Source: Thermoproteota archaeon
GTDB lineage: Archaea > Korarchaeota > Korarchaeia > Korarchaeales > Korarchaeaceae
Direction of reading: 5' to 3'
Assembly: GCA_027491395.1 (NCBI GenBank)
Contig: JAOZFI010000050.1
Span: 1-48,115, forward strand
Length of the DNA: 48,115 bases
Shown: positions 16,754 through 24,167 of the stretch, in pieces
How positions within the stretch are numbered: the stretch's first letter is position 1
Layout: each line of letters begins with the position of its first letter
The notes under the pieces: model-generated
The model's database searches: none
What the model saw: only the letters and a program-made list of their open reading frames with translations
Told to the model about the DNA's origin: nothing
Made by a program: the position numbers and the translations under genes

Positions 16754-18366
16754 TTCGATATGAGTTTGTCAGATCCCGTCACTATTCCCACCGAAAGCAG
16801 GATTACCGATATGAAAGACAGGGGATTAGAGAACGTTAGCACGATCCCCCTCCTGAAGAACTCGTCGGCAATGCTGAGCATGGGAAGGACTGTCATGTAG
16901 AGTATGAGCACTCTAAGCAGGATGCTGAATGCAGAAGAGATGCCCAACTCGCTTATCCTCCTTATGTCGCTGGCCATCCTCTGGAATATTATATAGATAG
17001 CCGCCATTATGGAGGAGAACAGGGCTATGAGTATAACTTGATGGAAACCCACTCTGAGGTTGAAGAGGAAGGACAGCACGTAGGTTATGCTGATTATCAG
17101 GGCCAACTGGTAGACGTGGTACTTGAAGTCCACATCCGCTATGAGGTTGTTTATGAGGTCGCTCACCTCCTCATGGATCTTCAGTATGCTGTCCATCAGG
17201 GGTTTGGGTGTTTTCAGCATTATCGCATTCACTATCGTATCGACCCTCTTGCTTATCACGTTGAGGAAGGTCAGGTTGAACGCGTAGGCGAACATGGCAC
17301 CTAGGGCAAGCTCAGTAGGGAGTTCAACGCCCTGAGCTAGAAGGGTCGCCAGAACGAGCAAGCCGAACTCTCCAGTATTGGCCAGAACAAGGCTCAGCCT
17401 CATCCCCCTTATGAACTCCAGCCCGCTGAGGAAACTCGCCGCGAACAGGGCGATAGCCCTGAACACGTAGGCTAATATTGCGAGGGTGAACCCTATCGAG
17501 GCCGCCTTCGCGTAGACCCAGAAGATCTCGGCTGTGGTGGCCTCCAAGACATGGACCTCGTAAGGCAACGTCATCACGAAGCCCATGAGGGCCAATGTCA
17601 TCAGCCCCTCGAGCACCTCGAACACAGGCTTGTCCATCCCCTGTATGGCCATGGATATGGCTCCGATGAACACAACTAGGGCTTCAGGTAAATGTAGGAA
17701 CTCGGATATGGATATGAGTATCAACATGTAGAGGAGAACCGTAAGCAGCTTGGTGCTCTCACCAGCCCCCCTCACTATCCTGTCTATCCACCTCGCTAGG
17801 ATCACTGTTATGGCTAGTACGACAATGCTCCAAGCGATGAGTCCGTAAACTGCTTCTCTAGAAAGTCCTTCCAGCCCTAAGGTGAAGTAACCCACCGATG
17901 CTAGGAACACGGCCAAGGAATCCTCTAGGATGGAGATGGCTATCCCATAGTTGGCCAGCTCCCTATCGACGCTTTTACCGTACTCGTATGCGAAAGCCTC
18001 GTTTGACGCTATCATTATGGCGGTGAGCGTGAGAGCGCCGGCTGGGTTCATTACCGTCCTCAGGAACCCGTAAAGGGTGAGTAGGATGGAGGCCTCGAAG
18101 AAGATGAAGAGGAGGAGCCTCTCCTTCTCCTTCCTCATGAAATCCACATCTAACTCGACACCAGCTATGAACACCAGCAGAGCGAGGGCGAAAGGGCTCA
18201 AATTTACCAAGAGGGTTGGTATCTCAAGACCGAGGGCCTTCCCCACTAGGGAACCTATCATCAGGGCTGGTAGTATAACGACGGGCCTTATCCTGCTGTA
18301 GGCCACGGCTATCAGCGACACCACGGCCAAGTACAGTATGTGGGGAAGGGCCACCTCGGTCAACAA
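16723..18366 (-). CDS. CPA2-family monovalent cation:proton antiporter
   Basis: A 547-residue membrane protein. Residues 1-370 form the Kef/NhaA-like transport core of about 12 helices, with ALALLVFIAGVELDVDFM (typical of Kef-type proteins), IASNEAFAYEYG and the ion-site-like ISILEDSLAVFLAS, where the conserved Asp follows Glu. The last 170 residues add about four further helices rather than a cytosolic RCK domain, so nucleotide gating is unlikely. The start is the TTG at 18366 with GGAG six nt upstream. It is third in an operon behind two small paralogous genes (21-nt gap). It would exchange Na+ or K+ for H+; the ion is not predictable here. Confidence 0.85.
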   Translation of the reverse strand: MLTEVALPHILYLAVVSLIAVAYSRIRPVVILPALMIGSLVGKALGLEIPTLLVNLSPFALALLVFIAGVELDVDFMRKEKERLLLFIFFEASILLTLYGFLRTVMNPAGALTLTAIMIASNEAFAYEYGKSVDRELANYGIAISILEDSLAVFLASVGYFTLGLEGLSREAVYGLIAWSIVVLAITVILARWIDRIVRGAGESTKLLTVLLYMLILISISEFLHLPEALVVFIGAISMAIQGMDKPVFEVLEGLMTLALMGFVMTLPYEVHVLEATTAEIFWVYAKAASIGFTLAILAYVFRAIALFAASFLSGLEFIRGMRLSLVLANTGEFGLLVLATLLAQGVELPTELALGAMFAYAFNLTFLNVISKRVDTIVNAIMLKTPKPLMDSILKIHEEVSDLINNLIADVDFKYHVYQLALIISITYVLSFLFNLRVGFHQVILIALFSSIMAAIYIIFQRMASDIRRISELGISSAFSILLRVLILYMTVLPMLSIADEFFRRGIVLTFSNPLSFISVILLSVGIVTGSDKLISKFRSAMRPAE

Positions 18367-18387
18367 TTTTACTCCCCGTCGATTCAG

Positions 18388-18972
18388 CTAGACGGTCGAT
18401 AAATAATGGTTACCCAGTTCCATGCAGAGATCTAAGTATGCCCTGTACTTGAGCGGTATGGACAGCGAGGCAGGCACGCTACTGACTACCTTGGACACGG
18501 AAGCTACGGGGGGAGGCGCGAATATGGCTGCCTTAGAGACCTCCAACTCAGCTCCAGCGAACTCCACGATGAACTTCAGTTCTTTCAGCTCTTCCATAAG
18601 GGGGTTGAGGACCCTCTCAACAGACGCGCTTCTGAGAAGGATCCTAGCTCTGAGTTCACCTTCCTCGATCTCCAATCCGACTATCTCATCTCCTCTTCTT
18701 TTGGCCAGCGACTCTAGATCCTTGAGTCTCCCCCTCTCCACGGACAAATTTAGCTCGAAGGTGCCGTCTTCCAGATCGGATTCCCCGAGCTCCCTCAGAT
18801 GACCAATTCCCTCATAAGAAGATTTAGCTTCCTCGAGAGCCTCCCTCAACAGGTTTTCCATATAACTGGGGTTAATCACCACGGTAGCCCTCGCCGAGGT
18901 AAAGTTCACCACGACCTCCTCCACCTCTGGTCTTTCCCAAAGACTTCTCGCTACTGACAGTAACTCTCTCAT
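18388..18972 (-). CDS. Hypothetical protein, paralogue of the upstream His-rich protein
   Basis: A 194-residue soluble protein of unknown family. It aligns over most of its length with the preceding gene product: both have an amphipathic N-terminal helix, an acidic strand-helix unit (VERGRLKDLESLAKRRGDEIVGLEIEEGELRARIL here; VEGDLNSLDNLVEVAKKSEDV there) and a C-terminal strand pair. The ATG at 18972 overlaps the upstream stop by four nt, and the antiporter follows 21 nt downstream. The operon suggests a cytosolic role linked to transport or ion sensing, but this is inference only. Confidence 0.7.
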   Translation of the reverse strand: MRELLSVARSLWERPEVEEVVVNFTSARATVVINPSYMENLLREALEEAKSSYEGIGHLRELGESDLEDGTFELNLSVERGRLKDLESLAKRRGDEIVGLEIEEGELRARILLRSASVERVLNPLMEELKELKFIVEFAGAELEVSKAAIFAPPPVASVSKVVSSVPASLSIPLKYRAYLDLCMELGNHYLSTV

Positions 18973-19535
18973 GGGATAACCCCCTCCCCCTCATCCCCGT
19001 GTTCATGTTCGTGCTCATGTTCATGGGCATGCTCATGCTCAGGTGAACATTCCTCCGCCGTCGAAACGTACACGGAGACCTCGACACACTCCCTCGTAAG
19101 CTCGTAACCAATGAGGGAGAACGTCTTCACCTCAGGTGGAAGTACCTTGGATATCAGATAGGCCATATGGATTGAAAAGGCACTCAGAGAACCTCTAGGA
19201 TATATAAGGGCACCGAATTTATCATCCTTCAGCTCTAAAGTACCTATTACATCCTCGCTCTTCTTGGCCACCTCGACTAAATTATCTAGGGAGTTCAGAT
19301 CGCCCTCAACATATATCCACGCGTCAACGCCCTCCTCATCCATTCCCCCCTCGGAGACTTTCCCGTACCTCTTCTCCGCGTTAACGTACGACTCTCGAAG
19401 CACCTCCTTCATGTGGGTGATCTCCTCTCTAGGGAAGCGGATGGTGACTATGAAGAGGACGGGATCCTCTGGATCCCTAGACACTTTAGTAACTGGGGCG
19501 ATCCCCTTGATGGCCTCTAGTATCTTGAGAAGCAT
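18969..19535 (-). CDS. Hypothetical protein with histidine-rich C-terminal tail
   Basis: A 188-residue soluble protein ending in a run of alternating His and Glu (HEHAHEHEHEHEH, then an acidic end). Seven His in the tail could bind Ni, Zn, Co or Cu. The globular part is paralogous to the next gene product; only this copy carries the tail. I chose the ATG at 19535 because GGAGGG lies eight nt upstream; the in-frame ATG at 19598 has no RBS and adds an unsupported leader. It is first gene of the operon with its paralogue and the CPA2 antiporter. Family unknown. Confidence 0.7.
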   Translation of the reverse strand: MLLKILEAIKGIAPVTKVSRDPEDPVLFIVTIRFPREEITHMKEVLRESYVNAEKRYGKVSEGGMDEEGVDAWIYVEGDLNSLDNLVEVAKKSEDVIGTLELKDDKFGALIYPRGSLSAFSIHMAYLISKVLPPEVKTFSLIGYELTRECVEVSVYVSTAEECSPEHEHAHEHEHEHEHGDEGEGVIP

Positions 19536-19632
19536 AGTCCATCCCTCCGGAGGGGCTGAACTTAAAAGTCCATCCACACATGGGAGCCGTGTCAACATTT
19601 AATATATCACGCATCAGACCATCCGGGTGGAG

Positions 19633-19878
19633 ATGACTAGGGTCGAGGTCTCTCAAGGAGTTTACGTCATCTGCGAGATCAAAGAGGAGAACGGAGGCAC
19701 TTTCCTCGAGTGCAGCCTTCGAAGACAGGGGAGGCTGGGATTGAAGCTTCATGAGAAGCTTAGGAATGTGGAAGAGATCGAGGAGATAATGAAGAGACCT
19801 AGGTGGCTGGGGGAGGAGTCCGATAGAGCTTTGAGAAGGGCGCTGTCCCTCTTACTCGGGAAGGTGAGGGAGAATTAG
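19633..19878 (+). CDS. Small hypothetical protein, 81 residues
   Basis: An acidic/basic soluble protein of unknown family: a beta-rich N-terminus (VEVSQGVYVICEIKEENGGTFLECSL) and a helical C-terminus ending in RRALSLLLGKVREN. The ATG at 19633 follows GGGTGGAG closely; a GTG two codons earlier is possible. It is divergent from the His-rich operon and followed 40 nt later by another small gene on the same strand. Confidence 0.55.
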   Translation: MTRVEVSQGVYVICEIKEENGGTFLECSLRRQGRLGLKLHEKLRNVEEIEEIMKRPRWLGEESDRALRRALSLLLGKVREN

Positions 19879-19918
19879 CCTCAATCTCACCAAACTGGAT
19901 GTTCTGGATAAAATAGAC

Positions 19919-20161
19919 ATGGTGTGCGTGGGAGCTGAGAGGGTGGACGAGTACGAGGCCGAGGGATTTCTCCTGAGGGATGAGGAGGGATACACGGTCC
20001 TAGTAGTGGAAAGAGAAAATTTAGAGGGAAGGTTTCCGGCCGTCTGGATAGGTAAATTCTCTAACTTGGAGGAGGCTAGGAACGCGCTTAGGGACATGCT
20101 CTACAACTTGGGTAGGCTGAACGACAGGGGATTCGGCTGTCATGAGGCTCCTCTGACCTGA
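19919..20161 (+). CDS. Small hypothetical protein, 80 residues
   Basis: A compact alpha/beta protein of unknown family with FLLRDEEGYTVLVVERENLEG and NLEEARNALRDMLYNLG. The open frame extends upstream by about 14 codons without a standard start, so the ATG at 19919 is used. It probably forms one transcript with the gene ending at 19878. Its last 22 nt overlap the convergent gene at 20140. Confidence 0.55.
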   Translation: MVCVGAERVDEYEAEGFLLRDEEGYTVLVVERENLEGRFPAVWIGKFSNLEEARNALRDMLYNLGRLNDRGFGCHEAPLT

Positions 20162-21183
20162 TCACCCGTTTCCAATGAAATTAGGGCGACTCCCCTCTCC
20201 TTGAACGGCCAAGGAATGGCACTTACTCCCATAGGCCTACCGACCCTCTCGAAAGCCCCTTCTCCCTGCTTGCTCATCCAAAGGTCAGGAGCTGACGGGT
20301 AAATAGCGTAAAACCTTAGAATCTTCCTCCTTAACTTGGCTCCAAGCAGCGAGATTTTCCTCCTTCGACTCCAATCCCTCAACTCATTAGATAGCTGATC
20401 CAAGACCTCCTCAAGGGAGGAGATTCTCGGCAGCTTGGCGCGTAGGAGCCTTCTCATGATCAGATAGATCTTCACCCTTAGCTCTCCGTAAATCTCACCA
20501 ACGTCTTGGGCGAACCTCAACAACTCCAAGGTCTCGGACTTGGGAACGGGGAGATAGACGCAAAGACCCTTTCTCAGGCGCAACATCTTCGATGAGACCT
20601 CTTCGGGCACATCAGACGATCTGAGGGGGAGGAAGCCCTTGGCCGTGCCACCGTACCCGAAGGGGTAGAGGATCAACTTCACTAGGGAATTCAGGCTCTT
20701 CCTGCTAAGGAGGGGTTCTAACCCCAGTGACATGAGGTAAAAGGCTTCTTTGGAGCTCGGCCCCCACCTGCTCGCGTAGTCCCTCATGTATTCCAGGTAA
20801 AGCTCTCTCATGTCCTTTATAGGAATCCTTTCTCCCCATCCGATGCGGTTAAGGAGCATCCAAGCTAGGGAAAAGAGGACCACATCTCTGAGCGGGGAGA
20901 CCGCGTACCTGCTGCCGACACCGAGTGGGCTTGGGGCAACGGGTTTGATTAGGCCTTCCCTTCCCAATCTCTCCATCCTCCGGATGTCACCCTCCAAGGG
21001 GACTAGTGGAGGACCGGAGAGTATGAGAGCTTCTGTCAGGGATGTCTCACTATTCGGGGTCCAGAGTATCCCCTCACCTATCTCAGGGGAGAAGTCTCGA
21101 GGTGAGACTTCCCCTCCCCTCAACAGGCGCTCCATCAGTTGGGCCAGCCTCTCCACTCCCGCCTCTTGGGAGCGAGAGGTCAT
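20140..21183 (-). CDS. Hypothetical protein, 347 residues
   Basis: Unrecognised. A basic, Arg- and Leu-rich protein without signal peptide or membrane helices. The middle is mainly helical (DMRELYLEYMRDYASRWG; SLEEVLDQLSNELRDWSRRRK). The start ATG at 21183 is two nt downstream of the stop of the S-layer-like gene and preceded by GGGTGG, so the two are an operon. An intracellular protein paired with a secreted one is unusual, but no function can be proposed. Confidence 0.65.
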   Translation of the reverse strand: MTSRSQEAGVERLAQLMERLLRGGEVSPRDFSPEIGEGILWTPNSETSLTEALILSGPPLVPLEGDIRRMERLGREGLIKPVAPSPLGVGSRYAVSPLRDVVLFSLAWMLLNRIGWGERIPIKDMRELYLEYMRDYASRWGPSSKEAFYLMSLGLEPLLSRKSLNSLVKLILYPFGYGGTAKGFLPLRSSDVPEEVSSKMLRLRKGLCVYLPVPKSETLELLRFAQDVGEIYGELRVKIYLIMRRLLRAKLPRISSLEEVLDQLSNELRDWSRRRKISLLGAKLRRKILRFYAIYPSAPDLWMSKQGEGAFERVGRPMGVSAIPWPFKERGVALISLETGDQVRGAS

Positions 21184-21185
21184 GC

Positions 21186-21692
21186 TCAGCCACCCGCTGG
21201 GGTTCCCATTATAACAACAACGGGGCCGGGAGAGGAAATTAAGGCATCCACTTGCCTCAACCCCTTCAGCAGGAAAGTATTGGCCGCTCTGTAGGTTCCA
21301 TACCTATCATTGCCCGCCACGACGACCACGGGCTTCCTTCCAGGGCCTCTCTTGACGAAGTAGTAAGCGTAGTTCTTCCTTTCAAGCTTGATCTTCTCCT
21401 CAGGGGACAGAAGAGATGAAGATATCTGACCTATCCCCTCCGGAGCCTTGTGCCCGCCCAACACTATGACGAACTGACCGTATTCCAGCGCCTCGCTGTA
21501 TTCCTGTGGGGAGAAGATCCTCACCCCGAACCCCATGCCCTCCAGTACGGACTTCATTCTCTCAGCAGTGGACATATCGATCGAGTTGGAGACTATAGCT
21601 ACGGGTCCCGTGAGAGAAGAAGCTTGGATCAGTATTAAGGACTGAGCTAAGAGGATTGCGAGGGTCATAAATGCGAGGGGGTTTCTCATCAT
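21186..21692 (-). CDS. Small secreted protein with S-layer-like domain
   Basis: A 168-residue protein with a signal peptide (about 1-27) and a single domain: VAIVSNSIDMSTAERM, QFVIVLGGHKAPEGIGQISSS, PVVVVAGNDRYGTYRAANTFL. The same motifs in the same order make up the N-terminal domain of the 364-residue protein at 1913-3007, so the two are paralogues. The VVVVAGxDRxGTxxAA strand-helix is characteristic of S-layer proteins of Methanococcus and Thermococcus. The start is one of two ATGs at 21692/21689. It is the first gene of an operon with the 347-residue hypothetical. Confidence 0.7.
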   Translation of the reverse strand: MMRNPLAFMTLAILLAQSLILIQASSLTGPVAIVSNSIDMSTAERMKSVLEGMGFGVRIFSPQEYSEALEYGQFVIVLGGHKAPEGIGQISSSLLSPEEKIKLERKNYAYYFVKRGPGRKPVVVVAGNDRYGTYRAANTFLLKGLRQVDALISSPGPVVVIMGTPAGG

Positions 21693-21796
21693 TGATGAAA
21701 GCTAGGGAGCTGTATTAAAGGTTTACCTGTCGTTCGCTTTCAGTACGATCGACAGATCCTCCAGAAAACGTTAAATGTCCTCCTCGGGAGTCGAAT

Positions 21797-21860
21797 GGGC
21801 CGATGATGATAATTCCTTAAACCAACTCAAGATGAGGTCTGACGGGCGGACTGAAGGCCC
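21797..21860 (+). ncRNA. C/D box guide RNA, predicted target 16S C1402
   Basis: The sequence has a 5-bp terminal stem GGGCC (21797-21801) with GGCCC (21856-21860), box C ATGATGA (21803-21809), and box D CTGA (21851-21854). Internal boxes are degenerate: D'-like CTCA (21826-21829) and C'-like AGATGAG (21830-21836). The D guide holds TGACGGGCGG (21840-21849), an exact 10-nt complement of the universal 16S rRNA segment CCGCCCGUCA. By the D-plus-five rule the G at 21846 faces C1402 (E. coli numbering), which would be 2'-O-methylated by aFib/Nop5/L7Ae. The D' guide target is not identified. Spacing, stem and target all agree, which is hard to get by chance. Confidence 0.85.
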
Positions 21861-21875
21861 CCTATCCCATTCAGG

Positions 21876-22397
21876 GTGATTCCGCTGGGGGAGACATCTG
21901 GAGAACCTAGTAAAAGTAGGAAAATAGCACTGATCCCAGTGAGGAGGAAGGATAAGGAGATAAGAGATCTAGAAGAGATAGAAGAAATCCTGAGGAGGGC
22001 ATTTGTTTGCAGAATAGCGTTATGCGAGGACGACAGGCCCTATTGCGTTCCCATGATATACTGCTACAAGGAGGGCGCTATATACCTCCACTCTGCCAAG
22101 GAGGGAAAGAAGCTTGAAGTATTGAAGAAGAATAACAGGATATGCTTCGAGGTGGAGATGGATGTCGGGTTGGTCACGGAAGGGAGACCCTGCTCTTGGA
22201 CCTTAAGATACAGGAGCGTCGTGGGGAGGGGGAAGGGTTACATAGTTGATGATCTGAACGAGAAGAGGAAAGCCTTGGAATGCATGGTGGAGAGGTTTTC
22301 GCCCGTCTACAAGTACCAGTTCACTGAAGAAGAGTTGGATAGTGTCGTCGTAATAAGGATAGAAGTGGATGAGTTGAGTGGTAAGAAATCCGAATGA
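21876..22397 (+). CDS. Pyridoxamine 5'-phosphate oxidase-like flavin-binding protein
   Basis: A split-barrel flavoprotein of the NimA/PNPOx-like group (173 residues from the longest start): VRRKDKEIRDLEEIEEILRRAFVCRIAL, DDRPYCVPMIYCYKEGAIYLHSA and GKKLEVLKKNNRICFEVE follow the family order. Such proteins bind FMN or F420 and reduce small molecules; the substrate is unknown. The start is uncertain: GTG at 21876 or GTG at 21939, and the latter begins exactly where homologues usually begin (VRRKDKEI). The longer start would lie 15 nt after the C/D RNA. Monocistronic. Confidence 0.82.
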   Translation: MIPLGETSGEPSKSRKIALIPVRRKDKEIRDLEEIEEILRRAFVCRIALCEDDRPYCVPMIYCYKEGAIYLHSAKEGKKLEVLKKNNRICFEVEMDVGLVTEGRPCSWTLRYRSVVGRGKGYIVDDLNEKRKALECMVERFSPVYKYQFTEEELDSVVVIRIEVDELSGKKSE

Positions 22398-22481
22398 TCA
22401 CATTTTCCGAGCGTATAGCAATCTTTTTTAATGATGGAATCACACCGTGCGAGGTGATGCGTCTTTGCGGAGAGTAACTTC

Positions 22482-22871
22482 TTGGTAGTTGCTTACTCTC
22501 CTGATCCTCTCTCGATCCCTAGTGTGGCCTCCCGCAATGGGGGAAATGTTCTCCTCTCTCCTCAGAAAGTTTTTCAATGGCATTCTTTGGAAGGGGCGTT
22601 GACGAACCAATGTGTAGTGAAGGTGGAGGTCTCGAACGATGAGGGATTGGAACACACCTACCTGCTAGCCTTCCCCTCTGAGAAGGGAGTACAGGACTTT
22701 CTAACGGATATATCGACTGTTGCACACCTCAAAGCGGTGGTGGAGGTACCTTCCCAAGAGATCGATGCTCTAGCGCCGAAGTGGGTCATCTTCAAAGTAT
22801 CGAAGTACGAGGGAGGGGCACGCTACAGCATGGCGGAAAAATGGATGGGGGCTCAGGAGATCTTGATTTAG
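22482..22871 (+). CDS. Hypothetical protein, 129 residues
   Basis: Unrecognised soluble protein. The centre alternates strands and helices (VVKVEVSNDEGLEHTYLLAFPSEKGVQDFL; VVEVPSQEIDALAPKWVIF). The only standard in-frame start is the TTG at 22482, preceded by GGAGAG seven nt upstream. A stronger GAGGTG at 22451 is followed by an ATG in another frame that stops after six codons, so the start is not certain. It is convergent with ilvC, ending 18 nt before it. Confidence 0.5.
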   Translation: MVVAYSPDPLSIPSVASRNGGNVLLSPQKVFQWHSLEGALTNQCVVKVEVSNDEGLEHTYLLAFPSEKGVQDFLTDISTVAHLKAVVEVPSQEIDALAPKWVIFKVSKYEGGARYSMAEKWMGAQEILI

Positions 22872-22889
22872 CCCCCTTGTGATCCCTTT

Positions 22890-23873
22890 TTAGTCCCCGA
22901 ATATGAGCCTCCTGACTCGGCGGCCCACCTCCTCTATGGGATGCTCCTCTACCCTCCTCATCAGCTCGTTGAATCTCTCCCATCCGTTCCTGTAGACCTT
23001 CACCCACTCCCTCGCGAACTCGCCGCTGACCACTCTCTCAGCGTACCTCCTCATCCTATCCTTGACCCCGTCGTCCAGCACCTTGGGTCCGACGGTCAGT
23101 CCACCATATCTAGCGGTCACCGACACCCTCTCTAGCATCCCCTTTATGCCGTACCTCCATATCAGGTCCATTATCAGCTTAGCCTCGTTTAACGCCTCGA
23201 AGTACGCCACCTCCGGCTGGTAGCCCATGTCCACCAAGGTCTCCCAGCCCTTCAGAATTAGCTCCATTAACCCGCCGACCAGCACATTCTGCTCACCTAT
23301 CAGGTCCGTCTCCGTTTCCTCCGCGAAGGTCGTCTCTATAACCCCTGCCCTCGTGGCGCCGATTCCCTTGGCTATGGCTAAAGCATACTCTAGGGCCATT
23401 CCCGAGCTGTCTTGGTGAACAGCCACTAGCGCGGGTACCCCCCTACCCCTGAGGAACTCCTCCCTCACGGCCGCACCCGGAGCCTTCGGGGCTACCATCA
23501 CGACATCCACGCTGCTCTTGGGCTTTATCAGTCCGTAGTGCACGGTGAAGCCGTGTGCGAAGTCGACCACCGCTCCATCCCCGAGGTTGGGCTCCACCTC
23601 GTTCATCCACACGTCGGGTTGCACCATGTCAGGTAGGAGGTATAGTATGACATCCGCCTTGGAGACGGCTTCTCCCACCTCATACACCTCGAAACCCTCT
23701 CCTTCAGCCCTTTCCCAAGATTTACCTCTCCTCACTCCCACAATCACGTCCACACCGCTGTCTCTAAGGTTCAGGGCTTGCGCCCTGCCCTGTATTCCGT
23801 AGCCGACGACCGCCACCCTCTTCCCCATTAGGGGGTCTAGGCTGACGTCCTCGTCCGTGTACATCTTGGCCAT
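22890..23873 (-). CDS. ilvC: Ketol-acid reductoisomerase
   Basis: Converts acetolactate or acetohydroxybutyrate to the dihydroxy acid in valine, leucine and isoleucine synthesis, using NAD(P)H and Mg2+. The N-terminal Rossmann motif [19 protein letters not shown] (about 22-40) is followed by a cofactor loop [18 protein letters not shown] and MVAPKAPG, the first metal-binding Asp/Glu ([10 protein letters not shown]) and the second ([10 protein letters not shown]) are present. At 327 residues it is a class I enzyme. I chose the ATG at 23873 because GAGGTGAT lies just upstream, overlapping the end of ilvN; a GTG at 23882 is the longer option. Third gene of the ilvB-ilvN-ilvC operon. Confidence 0.95.
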   Translation of the reverse strand: MAKMYTDEDVSLDPLMGKRVAVVGYGIQGRAQALNLRDSGVDVIVGVRRGKSWERAEGEGFEVYEVGEAVSKADVILYLLPDMVQPDVWMNEVEPNLGDGAVVDFAHGFTVHYGLIKPKSSVDVVMVAPKAPGAAVREEFLRGRGVPALVAVHQDSSGMALEYALAIAKGIGATRAGVIETTFAEETETDLIGEQNVLVGGLMELILKGWETLVDMGYQPEVAYFEALNEAKLIMDLIWRYGIKGMLERVSVTARYGGLTVGPKVLDDGVKDRMRRYAERVVSGEFAREWVKVYRNGWERFNELMRRVEEHPIEEVGRRVRRLIFGD

Positions 23874-23883
23874 TCCAATCACC

Positions 23884-24162
23884 TCACGGCAGCACCACTT
23901 CGGTGAGGGGATCCTCGAACTCCACCCTCCTCGGCCTCGGCTCCACTGACAGCACTTCCGGCAGAACAGACATCTTCTTCATGACCCACTCCACTTCCTC
24001 CGCCCTACCTTCGAGCTCCATACAGGCCACAGCATGTCCATCCTCGAACTTGGCCTCCATGCCCCTGTAGACCACCTTTCCCCTCCTAGCTATATTCAGG
24101 ACACGAGTCAACTGATCCAGACCTCCGAACACCTTCACACACAACTTGGTCTCGACCCACAT
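23884..24162 (-). CDS. ilvN: Acetolactate synthase regulatory subunit-like ACT protein
   Basis: A 92-residue protein with an ACT-like beta-alpha-beta pattern ([31 protein letters not shown], then [21 protein letters not shown]). It sits between ilvB and ilvC, so it is most simply the valine-sensing small subunit of acetolactate synthase. It is shorter than classical IlvN and sequence similarity is modest, so context carries much of the call. The start ATG at 24162 has a perfect GGAGGTGAT that overlaps the ilvB stop; the upstream in-frame extension within ilvB is rejected. Confidence 0.75.
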   Translation of the reverse strand: MWVETKLCVKVFGGLDQLTRVLNIARRGKVVYRGMEAKFEDGHAVACMELEGRAEEVEWVMKKMSVLPEVLSVEPRPRRVEFEDPLTEVVLP

Positions 24163-24167
24163 ACAGA

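Noticed and set aside
18990-19045. Low-complexity CATGTTCATG-type tract as a microsatellite or CRISPR-like repeat
   Set aside because: It encodes the alternating His/Glu tail of the protein at 18969-19535; no spacers or regular direct repeats.
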